From contig JAULSR010000001.1 of assembly GCA_030512295.1 (NCBI GenBank), positions 3,433,001 to 3,497,000 of the forward strand: a stretch of 64,000 nt of DNA, read 5' to 3'. Shown here piece after piece: positions 13,424-25,329 of the stretch. The notes under the pieces are model-generated. The model made no database searches. It saw nothing but the letters and a program-made list of their open reading frames with translations, and was not told the origin of the DNA. Positions within the stretch are counted from its first letter, which is position 1. Every line of letters starts with the position of its first letter. A program made the translations under genes and the position numbers. The DNA is from Bombardia bombarda. Lineage: Eukaryota; Ascomycota; Sordariomycetes; Sordariales; Lasiosphaeriaceae.

Positions 13424-16400
13424 CTAGACCCGACCTGCGACCCCCAAATCCTGAAAAAACCAAGGGCGCTTCAGCAGTACTGATTACGCACGCACATTTG
13501 CAAGCCCGCACGCACAACTTGCCTTGGCAAGAGGACTAGCGGACGGGCCTTTCAGGACTGGGAGGTCCCTATGGCTCAGCAACGGATGTCGCCGCGCGCG
13601 CCACATCGCAAATCGTGTTGGTGCGGCGAGTCTTTCCATGTCTTCCCCATGCGGCGTGCCCACGCACGGTAATGTACACGTGTGTTGCAACAGCAAACAG
13701 GTAAGCAAGGGACTTATGTCAGTCCGCAAGTAAGATAATCTACGGTCACACACCACCACGACGTGTTACCTACCTACCTGCTAGACCACCAGATGGGTGT
13801 GGTTGCGATCTCGCGTCGCCCATGCCATGCCATGCCATGCCCACGTTCCAGTCCACTCACACCTCACATCACATTGGATCTCATCCACGGACGCCATGGT
13901 CATACCGCAGCAAAAGGTAAGGTACAATGCACCTACCCACCCACCCACCTGAACACGCACCACTCCTACTGGCAGTAGCCAACCCAACGCAATGGTCATC
14001 CCATCCAATGCGCAGCGCGAGCTAGGTGACCGCATCGCTTCGCATCGCTTCGGACCCCCATCGCCTGCATATGCACCGTCGACTTCCATACACACCCATG
14101 CATCGTCTTGCATCTGCCGAGCTGACAAAACCGGCGGCGATTTAGCAAATTTGTAACGTTGTCGAAGAAAAGGAAGACTCTGGAAAACGCTTTGGAAATC
14201 CCCGTGGAATCTTAAAGCTACGCGGTACCTAGGTCTTTTCTGGCCGTGCCCCTTCACTACCGGGTCAACAACGCCTCTTTGGCCACGGAAGCCCTCGGCT
14301 ATACTTACACGACAGCGTAATAAAGGCATTGCTCCCTCAGGCGTGCTGGCGGCGGCACATGTACACACGCGACACACGACTCAAGATATGTACGGATTAG
14401 GTAGATCGGTAGCCAAGGCGGTATAAACTCTGAGTCGCCAAGGAAATTCAGTGCAGCAGCGGTTGAGAGAGCATTTCGTTTCCTCGTCGTCACAGACATG
14501 GAATCAGTTTAATTTTTAATTCCATACTCATTCCGTCAGATCCGTCTTGGAAACCACGTTTTTACAGCGTGGCTTGCAACAATGTGGCTTTCTGAGTGTA
14601 CAGCAATGACGCCTCCAGATCTCAGCAACACCGGCCAGACCTGGCAACCCCTCCCCCTTTCTTGGCCATCCATGCGGGGAAAGGGGCCTGAAGACAGGGG
14701 TGTGAAGGACAAGCTAGAACAGAAATGCACCAATTTGGAATCTAAAACAAGGTGTTTTAGGTGGCTTTTTGGTGCTGCTTACCGTAGGTACCGAGCTTGC
14801 GTACCTCACCTACCAACCCCCTTACCCACTTCTGTGGTAAAGGTACAATACCTCGATTAGGTCCCCGTCGGAAGCGATGCTACGGTCGGGAATAAAACAG
14901 AAAAAGGGTAATGGCGGTGGTGGTTACACGACCGAAGCCACCTGGACAGGGGAGGTTGAAAGGCCGATTGGAACGAAACAGCCATGCTCATCGACTGCCG
15001 ACACACGACGGAAGAGCCAACATGACATCCATCATCCAAAAGGGTGATATTTACACCACAACAGTCCTTGTGTTAACAGTTAACACAAGTTCCGCAGGGC
15101 TCCGGTGTCTAAATTCGCCAACAGAGACGAGCGGGGAGGTACGCACACTGGACCCAGTGGCCGGGGCCGCGGCTTAGTGAGTTTGCATGAATTCCTGGTT
15201 GTAGACCTTTTTTTCGTATCCCAAAATTCACTCTCTAGATCGCCTCGACAAGCACAGGTTAATAAAACAAAACACCAACGACAATGGTGTGGTGTGTGAT
15301 TGGGGGTTTCGGTCTGTAAACAGCCTCCTTCTCTCTCTCCGTTTCTCATTCCCTCGTGTGTTTACAGCCTACCTCACTTATGAGCTTCGGTATCCATTCG
15401 CATCGCATCGCCCTTCATTTCCCTCGAAGCGGAGCACGGTGAGCGATGATGAGGATGAGGTGGCTATATCTTCCGCTTGTGAAACGGATGCAAATTCAGG
15501 TCAGGCAGCCTGAGGCAATCGGCCAAGCTGTGACGTGATGGCCCAGCAAGCAAGTAGCAGCGCCCAGCGACGTGCCCAGAACTTCCTAGATAGGCAGTGG
15601 CCCGACAACGTAAGGAATGGATGGAGGGAGGGACGGGCAGCGTTCCATTTATCCCGTGCTCGACGCATCGTGCGCACATGGCCACGGCGGCCGGAAGATG
15701 GTGCGGAATGCCATGTGCTGCCCTCGCACACACAAGTTCCCGCACAGCCAACTCAGCCCAGAAAACCCAGTCAGCCAATTCAGTCCGTGTGCCTGTCAGC
15801 GGTGCAGCCAGCCAGCCATTTGACAGTGTAGTGTAGCTGCGGCCCGTTGGAACCATCTCACCGGCGCCTTCCATTCCTTCCCCCCTACCTCCCTCCCTCC
15901 TTCTTTACCTTACAAAGTAAGAAACTGGAGGTACATACCCGCCAAAGCCGCCCTGACGGATGACCTCCGTCCATCCATCCCAAAGAAATAGATAAAGGGT
16001 AGGACTTTTCAGCCAGTCAGATCATAGATGCCTCTTGACCCTCGGCGTGGCACGTGCGGTCAGCCTTACAGGCTCCAGCGTGCGACGTGATACAGTGCTG
16101 TGCTGTTGTTGCTGTGGGCGGGTACCTACCTACCTATCCTGGAATGTATCTTACATTGCAGAGTATGAAAGGTACTTTTGGAGGTACGTACCTGGCCCTA
16201 CAGAACGGAGCAGCCCCACCTCAGCGAAAGCTCAGGTCCCGCCGGTACCTCTCCAATTGGGCCGAGGTTGGGCCGGGTACGTACCTATCCAGTAATAACT
16301 GCAGGTCCGACCGCCCCTCCTCCTCCGCCTCAACGCGTTTTGGCGGCGGCGTGACGTGTCTGTCCTTCAATTAAACACAACCCATCGCGAACTACACCAA

Positions 16401-16608
16401 TACGGCAGTCATGATCATCTTACCTACATAACACATCTGTGAACCAAAAAATAAATAATAAGACGAAAACAAGTGACGCGCCGCACACGGGCAAGACCGT
16501 AAAACTAACTCTGGTTGATCTTGAGACCCCCCGAATGCAGGAGAGGAAATAAGAAAAGAAAGTCAGACTGACCGGCTTGACAGTGACCGAGTCGTCAGAC
16601 TGAGAGTC

Positions 16609-16659
<51 letters not shown>

Positions 16660-16915
16660 GCCGCATCCTCCGTTTTATCTCACTCCTCCTCCCTCCCTTT
16701 ACCAAATACGGTGCCCACTTGCAAGGTCTATCTTGAGCAGTGCAAACCCACCCACCGTTCCTCCTCCCTTGTGGGTGCAGCAGTAGACGCGCCGCCGCTC
16801 GCCGCCGCTCGCCGCCGCCGGCTTGGCATCTTTTTTCATCCCACCCGGTGCCGAACTCCGACTCGGTACCCATCCCGGCTCGGTAGTACAACTACATACC
16901 TCACACACACAAACA
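13424..16915. other. Gene-free interval upstream of the F-box gene
   Basis: About 3.5 kb without a supportable gene. It holds GCCAT tandem copies near 13826-13841, TACCTACCTACC at 13767-13778 and 16123-16134, and a 47-bp AG dinucleotide tract at 16612-16658. The last part is presumably the promoter and 5' leader of the F-box gene. The antisense frames here are unconvincing. Confidence 0.5.
16612..16658. repeat. (AG)n microsatellite
   Basis: An uninterrupted AG dinucleotide tract of 47 bp, about 260 bp upstream of the start codon of the F-box gene. Such tracts mutate in length readily and may act as a promoter element. Only the repeat itself is seen directly. Confidence 0.9.
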
Positions 16916-19316
16916 ATGAACATGACCGATTCCGCTGGTATGGGAGATGATGCTGCGATGCAGGCCAAAATCAAGTCGAAACTCGACGATGGCCGCACCT
17001 GCATGAAGGAACGCGTGTACACCACGGCATTGACTCTGCTCATGAAGGCCGCCAGCATGTGTCCGTGTTCGCCAGCCTCCCACGGCAAGGACAAGTCGTG
17101 CAATATCTTGCAGTGCGCTGCTGCCGTCAAGGACGCTGACCCCGATGCCCTCTACCATGTGGCGCGAGGCCCTTGCTCCTGCGGCTTCCAATGGCCTTCT
17201 TGCACGCGCCCTCTGCACATTCAGGCCGTCGACACTTTGGCTGAGTGTCTTGAGAGGGCTCGGCATTATCTTGCCGCGTTTTCGACTGCCCTTGGTCTTG
17301 TCCGGCTTGATCCAGCATCCGCCGTTGTAGGTGTTATTCTTCATCTGCAGCTCATTCTTCTTTTCCCTTTGTGGTTCATGTGCGTTTATATGACTAACAC
17401 TACACGGTAGGGCTATTGTCGGGTTGCCAAGATTCTCCGTTACTTGTTGAGATGTCACCAGAATCAAGACCTTACCGTAGACCGCTCCCTGGCTGTGATT
17501 ATCAGGGACGCTGGGCTGGCCTCTGCCAATGAGCTGCGTGGTTTGATTACCCTCTTTATCAAAAGCGGGCTTCACAACACGCAAAAGTATCGTCATAGCC
17601 CCGATGATAAGTATCATGTAAGCTGCAAACATGACCCTGGAAGATATAGCAGACGGAGCCAACTGACAAACTGACTGGTTGCGATTCTCTAGATCATCCT
17701 CCGTAAAATGGCCCATAACCTGAACATGGCCGAGTCTCTACGAGATCCTATACAGAAGCTCCCGGCAGAGCTTCTTGGGATTATTTTTTCATACCTTGAT
17801 ACCGCGGATCTATGGTGAGTCAACTCTACCTCTTTTGTCTTTGGATACAAGTTTCTGACTACTAGCTCAGCCGCTGCACTCGCGTGAACAAGCTTTGGAA
17901 ACAGGTTGTTCTCTCAGACAAGATGCTCTGGCGTCATATCAGAATGAGGCGGCCGAAGAATCCAGGCCGTTACTTCGCTAACTTCCTGAAATCGCACACC
18001 GAGGCGAGGAGCCTGGTCATTGACGATATGTGTGATTTCTCTCTAACAGAAACTAAACTACGCTCCATCGCTCTCTTTCTGCCACGCTTAGAACGTCTTT
18101 GCCTCAGCAGTAGCAAGTCTTTTCTAGACATGAGGTTCCCCACGAAACCGCTCGGTACTCCCGGGATCAATCTGAAAATGTTGACACAGCTATCGCTTAT
18201 TTCAATACCGGAGCACAATTTTCAGACCGTCAGACAACTCATCCATCTAACACACGCATCTCTTGAGGTGTTGGATATCAAACCGATTACGCACGACATC
18301 GAAGAAGCATTCATGCTTGATCCAATGCCAAAGCTGAAAAGGTTGCGCATCATCGGCAACAGCACGAACTCGAACACTCGTATAATTGAGATGGTTAGTG
18401 GCTTCTACAATGCCTCTCCTGCGAACAAATTATGACGTGCTGACACATCTCACAGCAGGCCATCGCAAATGGCTCTCCCAACCTCGAGCATCTTCATCTT
18501 GACGGATTATATATTGTTTGGTCGCCTCATCTAGATTGGAACCAACGAAAGAGGTGGCCCGCTCTTCGATCTCTCTACCTTGGCGAAAGGATGGACGGCC
18601 AATCGACATGGGTACACATTGACGGTGGTACAGGTCAACGCGTTGGCCCAATCCCACTAAACAGCAGTATGCAATCTATAGAGATCCTTTATGCCAACGA
18701 TCGGTTTATCGAGGACATCCTGTTCGTCCCGCAGGCCGAAAGGAGCTCTCCCCAGGTGTTTATAATCAACGAAATGTCACCCCCGTCTGAGTGGATAGAC
18801 TACCCCAACTTGGAGGTCTTTCGCTGCAGGACGTCGATACGCCCCAGCTTGCTCCAGCGCGTCATCGGCTCGGCGGCAAAGAACGGCACCCTTAGGGTCC
18901 TCGAGGTGACAGCCACATCAAACGGGGTATTGGCTTTTCCGCACTGCGTCGGTGACATACGCGATCCGGCGGACGAGCTTGCTTTCGCGGCGTCAGAACA
19001 CGTCCACACCCTGGGCATGTACCAATTCAACTGGGCCGCCGCAGACAACCACTACTCGGTTTTCAATGGCCAGCCATTTCTGGACCTGCTCAATCTGTTC
19101 CCGAATGCCGAAACGATAGCCGCGTATCCGGGCAAGCACGCCAACACGGCGCCGTTCCTCATGAAGCTCATTGCGCATCCGCAGACCAAGGCTGTTTACC
19201 AGGAGAATTTGGAGGGCGTCGAGTGGGATGAGGCGTGCAAGCTGGCGAAGAAGAATGGGGTGCAGCTGTATCACCAGCCCAAGTTTCGCCCGGGCGGCTG
19301 GCCGCTTGTGGAATGA
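16916..19316 (+). CDS. TPR/F-box/leucine-rich-repeat protein (Dia2/Pof3-like)
   Basis: Likely the substrate-recognition subunit of an SCF ubiquitin ligase. Exons are 16916-17326, 17411-17617, 17693-17814, 17871-18393 and 18456-19316, giving 707 residues; every junction has GT..AG ends and the phases close. Residues about 16-205 form TPR-like helices interrupted by a Cys-rich insert (Cys 49, 51, 62, 67, 87, 89, 96 and His 101). The F-box follows at about 226-268 (IQKLPAELLGIIFSYLDTAD, then CTRVNKLWKQV). The rest consists of irregular leucine-rich repeats. TPR then F-box then LRR is the order in S. pombe Pof3 and S. cerevisiae Dia2, and the length is similar, but fungi carry several paralogues of this type, so orthology is not certain. 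The last intron has a second possible acceptor 3 bases downstream (18458). The start was chosen because the frame upstream has no ATG. Confidence 0.85.
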
Positions 19317-20120
19317 GTGAGTGGTTGATGGTGAGGGGTGGGTTGGGACGGGAAATGGATGTGTGGGTTATGACTTGGAAGGTAGCGTTGACTGTATGGG
19401 TTTGACATATGTGGCGAATTTGCACTCTGGCTGTTTGTCGTGTAATTGAAGGTTGATAATAATTTAACTAAGTTTGTTGATGTGGAAATATGCCAACACA
19501 CACCATTTCAAAGACGTCGGGTACCAACAAGAAATGCGGTTCATTAACAAGCCGAAGCAATCATGACCTGAGAGGCTGGCATGTTAATCAACTGGAACCC
19601 CTGGACTTGTTTCATCCAACCTTCGTTGTTCTTAGCATTGAAGTGGTTGTTAGGAATGCATTACTCAGGCTATTACTAGTTTAACTCTACTCAAAACCGA
19701 GCCATCGAATAAGTAGGTAGGTACTGACATGCCTAATGGAAAGTAGTATGCAAAATATATCCAGATAATAGAAAAAAACTAGAATAGAGAAATCCATTTC
19801 TTCATGAAAACATAACCTGCATGCATTACTGCATGGCATCCGTCGATTCCATCTTTCCAATCCCATTGATGTCTCTCAGACAATAGACAAGATATTGTCC
19901 CATCATGCCTGTCTCTTCTCTCCCACCATCCATCTCGCCCATACGTTCTTTCGTTATAGACCAACAACGGCTACATACAATAGCCGATTGTAAAGATAAA
20001 AAAATCCTAACCCCCAGTTCAGTCCTACTTTACTGGGCCTCGCTGGACAGCAATATTATTCGGTCCTCTCCCCCCTATTCTCCGATCCCCATTTCCCTTT
20101 CTACACAACCATCAAAGAAA
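19317..20120. other. Convergent intergenic region
   Basis: About 0.8 kb between the 3' ends of the F-box gene and the ADIP-family gene. It is AT-richer than its surroundings, has GTAGGTAGGTA at 19713-19723, and holds no supportable gene. It presumably contains both 3' UTRs. Confidence 0.6.
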
Positions 20121-23100
20121 TCATGTAGACCCAGCCGTCGCCCCAGCAACAGCAGCGACAACGTCCACATTCCCCTCAATCAGCGTCTTCAACTCCCACG
20201 GATTGAGCGTGCTTCTCCGCCTCGACGCACCTCTCCCCCCTGCCGTCTGCTGCTGCTGCTGCCTGTCCCGCTTCCTCCTCGGCTGCTGATGCATCTGCTG
20301 CTGCTGCAAAATCTCTTGTTCCTGAACAACCTCCCTCTCCCGCCCCCTCTCCCGCTCCCGCTCCCGCTGTCGCTCTTCCCGCTGCTGTCGCCGCTGCTCT
20401 TTTTCCCGTCCCCGTTCTCGTTCCTGAGCTTGCTGCTGCTGCCGCTGATGCGGCGGCGGCTGAGGCGGCCCATGACCATGACCATTCGCAGAGCCAGCCA
20501 GCTCATCTGCACCATCACCACCCATCTCTCCCCCATCACCCATACCAGCAGCGTCTCGTTTCCCAGACCGGGACAGCTCCTGCTCTTGCCCGCGGTCCTC
20601 ACTATACTCCACCCCCTCTTCGGAACGGATGCTGCTACTATTCCCCGCCCCGTCGGCAGTACCAGTGGCGGTACCCTCACTCCCGGCAGCAGACGGCGCC
20701 AGACTGTCGCGCTTCCTGCCGCCTATCCTCGCGGCCTTGAGCTTGGCGCGGACCCGCGCCGCGTCGGCCTCGCGCTCGGAGGCGGCCAGCTTGGCGGCGA
20801 TGGTGGCCATGCTCAGGGGAGACTGTTGTGGTGGAGGGAGGAGGTTTGTGGTGCGCAGGAGGGGCAGGCGGGAGTTGACGCGTCGGGGGGAGCGGTTTGG
20901 GCTTTGGGACAGGAGGCTCGTGTCGGCTGCGTTTGTTGTGTGGGTTGAGGAGGGTGGGGCTAGGGGTAGGGGTGGGGGTGCCATGTCTCCGGTGGAGGTG
21001 GAGGTGGAGGTGGTGATGGTGGTGGCGGCTGGCTTGCCGCCAGAAGGCCGTCGGTTGGTAGTTGATGTAGTGGTAGTAGTCCCTTGGCTGTCCGCTCCGG
21101 AGTCAATGCCGGAAGTATTGTTGCTCGTTACGCTTGCAGCGGCTGATCTGGTTGTTCCACGGGTTCTTGATGGTTTGGTAGCTGCTGGGGTCTCGTTCCC
21201 TTCTCGGCGGGGTCTGGGCTGTCGTGTAGTAGCGTCTCTTGTTGTGACTGCTGGCCTGGACCGTGTAGTCTTCTTCGCCGGTGGTTGCTGCTGCTGCTGC
21301 TGCTGCTGCCTGGAAGAAGGCGCGGGCCGTTTGGCTTCTGGCTGTTTGGCGCCAGTCGAGGGCGAGGGACGTTTGTGGCTTTTTGTGGAGGCCGCCGACG
21401 TTTTTGTCGTTGACTCGTCCGAGGGCGGCTTGACAAGCAGTACGCTGTCGAGCGATGATACGGACGCAGACATTTCTGTAGAGATCGGGGATATTAATTC
21501 CATCTCTGGTGCGGAACGTGGTGGCGGCTGCTGCTGCACTGGTTTCTTCATGGGCGACTGCTGAGGCTTCTCCAAGTGCGGCGGCGGCAGGGGAGCCTCA
21601 TCCTTGAACTCCCATGTCTTTTCTTCCTTGGTGGGTGTGGAGGCTGCCGGGCGCCTTAGGTAGTCCAAGTGCCCTACTTTGCCCCTGTTCCCCGCTGCGT
21701 GCGAATCGCGCAGAGGAGTTAGCTGGGGCGGCACGGGGAGTGGTGATGAGTCCATCATGATGGACTGCTGGAGAATCTCGACGTTCGGCTCGTCAACGTC
21801 GAGGTCGTCGACGTCGATATCAATATCGTCATCGTCCTCAAATATGCTTGACGCGCAATCGCTGTCATCAACATCGTCGAGCCCGGACGCTGCTGCCGCG
21901 AGGCGCAACGATCCTGCCGGGCTCGGGGTTCGCATGTGGCTGCGCTCCTCGGGGTCTTCAGGCACGGCCGAGAGACGGAGCCCGGGCCCGAAGCCTTGGA
22001 CCGTCTCCTCAACGTGCTTGACTTTTACTGGGCTCAGCCGCAGGCCCATCTTTAGCTCCTCAATGTTCACTGGCCGGCCGCTGACCTGCATTCTCTTGCG
22101 CCATCCATCGATGAGGTGGACTGCCTCCTGCCAGCGGCTCTCCATCTTTTCCCAACCGTGGCGGAGCCTGTGGATCTCATCCTCCCGCACCACCACCTCC
22201 TCGATGGGGACAAACGACGGGTTCGTCAGAATGGTGCGCAAGTGGTTGAGGATTTGATCGATCTCGGACGACATGTCCTGGCAGTTTGTCGGGAGCGTCA
22301 GAGCATGGCCATCGGCGTTTTCGTTGGCAGCTGCCCCTCCGTCTTCTCTGTCCCAACCGCTCATCTCCTTCAGCCCCTTGGTCGTCCTCCGAACCAAGTC
22401 CAGCAGCGTCTCATTTTCCCCGCTGAGACCCTTGGCCAGTTCGGCGAGGAACGAGTTCGTCTCCATACGCAAGTCGTAGCCATGGTCGGCGGCAGTGGTG
22501 TTGTCAGTCGGCACGGCGCCCTGGTCTGCGGCTGGGGATACATCGCCAACCACGCTAATCGACATAATGCTGCTTTTACCGCTCCCTCTTGCTCTGCCTG
22601 CCTCAGAGACGGCCTTCTTCAAGCCCTCGATCTGGCGATCGCGCTTGCGGACCTCGTTCGTACATGTCGCCCGCGTCTGGGCGACCAGCGTCTTCGTCCT
22701 TGCCGCCTCATCCTTCAGCCGCTGCACAGTTGCCTCGGCAGCCTTGAGCTGTGCCCGCAGCGTGGTCTCGGTCGATTCGCCGAGGGCGACCTTGCGCTGG
22801 GCGTCCATGTACTTTTCGTGCAGGCGCTGGATGTCGTTGGTCTGTCGCAATGATTCGGCGCGGAGTGTGCGCAGCGAGGTGGCCAGAGACTCGCGATGTT
22901 CGGCGTCGCGCTGGAGCGGGGAAAGCAGGATCGCGTCAGAGACCAACTACTAGGCAGAAAAGCTTAAAGAAAGAAAGATATTGCTCACGTCGCGTCTGAG
23001 GATCAGGTCATTCACCACCGCCATGACCCGGCCCATGGTGGCAGCAACCTCGCCGTCGGTGTCGCCGGGGTAGGTAAAGTCGATGGTCTCGCCATCGCGC

Positions 23101-23171
23101 AGTAAGCCACGCGACAGCAGCTGGTTGTTGATGTAGAGCGACGCCGTGCGCAGGCTGTCGGACGCTGTCAT
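20121..23171 (-). CDS. ADIP-family coiled-coil protein (TINA/Msd1-like)
   Basis: Exons on the minus strand are 23171-22989 and 22910-20121, giving 990 residues. Residues about 1-155 match the afadin/alpha-actinin-binding (ADIP) family: SLRTASLYINNQLLSRGLL, then LRRDRDAEHRESLATSLRTLR and a long coiled coil. In fungi this family includes A. nidulans TINA (a NIMA-interacting protein) and S. pombe Msd1, which act at spindle pole bodies to anchor microtubule minus ends. The 78-bp intron (22911-22988) joins LRRD to RDAEH and restores the family motif; a nearer acceptor would give a 42-bp intron and an extra nonconserved segment. The middle (NPSFVPIEEVVVREDEI region) is a second helical part. The C-terminal half is disordered: basic, Gln-rich, with alternating Arg/Glu runs, ending in a STLNPWELKTLIEG helix. 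Confidence 0.85.
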
Positions 23172-24558
23172 GTTGGCTGCTGGTCTTGTTGTCGAGTTGC
23201 ACTCATTCGATTCATTCCGCAAAATGCAAACAATCAATCAATTCACACAGTGATTGACAGGAAACAAGACACAAAACACAAAAGCATCCAGAGCTTTAGA
23301 GTTGACGAATTTGGAGATTTGGTGGTGGAGCAAAAAAAGGGTCCCTCCCTGTCTTGGTATGGATGGGTGCGCACGGCCGTACCTTATTAGTATTGACGAC
23401 TGACGATGATGTATGGGCAATCTCAACCCGGCCTGCCCGTGTTTATTTGGCGGGGCGTTGCCGTGGCACCCACCGCCCGTATACCAGTACACCTGTCTAG
23501 CGCAGATTGGTTCCGCGGTCCCCTGCCTGGCCGATCCAACAGGCCGGTCCCAGCCAAGACGGCCCATGTAACAACCCTAACCCTTTCCCCATCGTCTCTC
23601 CGCTGCCGTTGCAAAACAAAGACTCCACCGTCACAGATCGCGATAAGTGAAGGAAGCAAAAATAACCAAAACATACAACACCAGGGATTCGCTGGTCGTC
23701 ACCGACCCAACTACTAGTCTGGCCCTCACCTGCCTCCCTGCTTATCTAGGGCAGAGCGGACGGGATACCGAGTTCTCAAGTGGGTATGGCTGTATGTGAA
23801 ATATCGTCATCGCTAACCAGGCTCTTGAAGACAAACATTTTCGATGTGGATCAATGGCGTTACGGTGGTGTCAAAGGTGAAATGAGATCAACCCCTTCTC
23901 CCCTTTCCCCCTTGTTGCCAATTAAACGGAAATACGGACCAGACCAGGGGCTCTTAATTGTACTCCACCTCTCTATTGAATTGGCGTTTTGTTCCAAGTC
24001 CAGCCAGAAGCACATACTTTCAATGTCCCAATGTTCCATGGCGACGTTCTTTCTTCCGTGAGATCAAGAGCTGTAAAAGGAAAGGGCTGCGCGGGGAGTG
24101 TGAATTGGTCTCTGAAGGCTAGCAAGATGCCGGGATGGTGATGTGTCGGATCTTGTTCCGAAAAGAAGAGCACAGTGCGATTGCGCGAGAAGAGTGCCTA
24201 TTCGTATGTGAGCACTTTATCGAAGTTTTAAGTCTGAAGCCTGTTTACATGTGCCCGTGCACCCCATTATCATCATCGTGGCTTCCATGGCCGCGTGTTT
24301 TACTCAAGCGGGTGTCTCGGTAATTGAAGGTTTGACCCTATCCCCAGCATAACTGATTTCTGTAGAGGTAGTCATTCAGCCCACATATGCTTCAAAACGC
24401 CAGGACAAATCTATTTAGCCAGCAAATATCGTGATGCCATAAGCGTCAATACTCTCAGAAAAACACCCAAGTCCCATGAACAACTAGATAGGTTGTAGGT
24501 AGCATAACATCGACAACCTGACTTTCTCATGGCAGTATCCGTAGACAGCCACCCCCCC
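23172..24558. other. Gene-free interval with telomere-like motif
   Basis: About 1.4 kb between the start of the ADIP-family gene and the end of the thioesterase-like gene. No protein gene is seen. It contains AACCCTAACCCT at 23573-23584, and ATAAGT and ATAAGC at 23643 and 24439. It may be the promoter of the ADIP-family gene plus a noncoding transcript. Confidence 0.5.
23573..23584 (+). promoter_or_regulatory. Two-unit telomere-complement motif
   Basis: AACCCTAACCCT is two exact copies of the complement of the TTAGGG repeat used by most filamentous ascomycetes. It lies about 400 bp upstream of the ADIP-family start, where on that gene's strand it reads AGGGTTAGGGTT, like a telobox bound by Tbf1/Teb1-type proteins. 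On the plus strand it has the sequence expected of a telomerase RNA template. Neither role is shown. Confidence 0.4.
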
Positions 24559-25329
24559 TCAAACCCCCTCCCCCTTCAACCTCTCGGCAAAAAACTGCAT
24601 CATCGGCAACACCTCCTCCCGACTCCTCGGCATCCCATCATCCCTCCTATCCCACTTGACCTCGCGCACATCCTCAAACTCCCTCCTCAGCGCCTCCACC
24701 GCATCCTCATCCACCGCCTCGCTCTCCTTCCCATGCAGCACCAGCACCGGCGTCCGCGCCTTCTCCCTCCCGCTCACGCTCGACACCATCGACGGCGGCA
24801 GCGGCCCGCCAATCGACACCACCCCCTTGAAAGCCTCCCCCTCAGCACCAACCCTCGCAGCCAGCCCCAGCGCCAACGACCCGCCCTGCCCAAACCCAAA
24901 CATCAACACATCCGCAGCCTCCCACCCGCACTTCCCCACCAACACCTCCCTCACCAGCCGCCCCAGCACCAAGCCCTCAGCCTTCTCGAACCCCGGGTCC
25001 GTGTCCAGCTCGCCCGTCGTCGGGGAAATGGTGATGTCGTCGCCCCAGTGGAAGTGGCGCACGTTCGGCCCGGACGTGTCGAGCCCGTTGTCGCTGAGCA
25101 GCGATGGTGGGAGGGGGCTGACGCCGCGGACGGAGATGGCGAGCACGCCCGGGAGGGCGAGGTTTTCGGCGAAGCCGGCAAAAGGGGCTTCGTAGTCGCC
25201 GAGGCCGTGGAAGAGGAGCAGGATGGAGGTGGTGGACTCGGGGGGCGAGGGGAAGGCGAGCGAGACGGTCAGGGCGGGGGAGAGGGGGGTGAAGTCGGAC
25301 AAGGTGGGGATGCGGGTTGGGGTGGGCAT
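24559..25329 (-). CDS. Acyl-protein thioesterase-like alpha/beta hydrolase, triad degenerate
   Basis: An intronless gene for 256 residues of the phospholipase/carboxylesterase (acyl-protein thioesterase) fold. Family signatures are LLLFHGLGD near residue 40, ISVRGVSPLP, FHWGDD, then MFGFGQGGSLALGLA, then VLVLHGKESEAV and MPRSREEVLPMMQFFAERL. Active APT enzymes have GFSQGG with a Ser nucleophile, HGxxD with an Asp, and a His near GMMHS. Here the Ser position is Gly, the Asp position is not Asp, and the His position reads Arg. The overall length and core are otherwise intact and there is no frameshift, so the protein is probably made but may not be a serine hydrolase. From memory GFGQGG occurs in other fungal members; this should be verified. 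It is the first gene of a minus-strand tandem pair with the LCCL gene upstream. Confidence 0.8.
   Translation of the reverse strand: MPTPTRIPTLSDFTPLSPALTVSLAFPSPPESTTSILLLFHGLGDYEAPFAGFAENLALPGVLAISVRGVSPLPPSLLSDNGLDTSGPNVRHFHWGDDITISPTTGELDTDPGFEKAEGLVLGRLVREVLVGKCGWEAADVLMFGFGQGGSLALGLAARVGAEGEAFKGVVSIGGPLPPSMVSSVSGREKARTPVLVLHGKESEAVDEDAVEALRREFEDVREVKWDRRDDGMPRSREEVLPMMQFFAERLKGEGV

Noticed and set aside
16901..17716. 271-codon minus-strand frame
   Set aside because: Covers the F-box gene's first two introns and exons antisense; the plus strand has domain-level support and correct splice sites.
20629..21564. 311-codon open frame on the plus strand
   Set aside because: Antisense shadow of the ADIP-family exon; its Val/Leu/Cys-rich composition is what the opposite strand of Gln/Arg/Thr-rich coding DNA produces.
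22947..22988. 42-bp intron option in the ADIP-family gene
   Set aside because: Shorter than other introns here, lacks a branch site, and leaves a nonconserved insert; the 78-bp option restores LRRDRDAEH.
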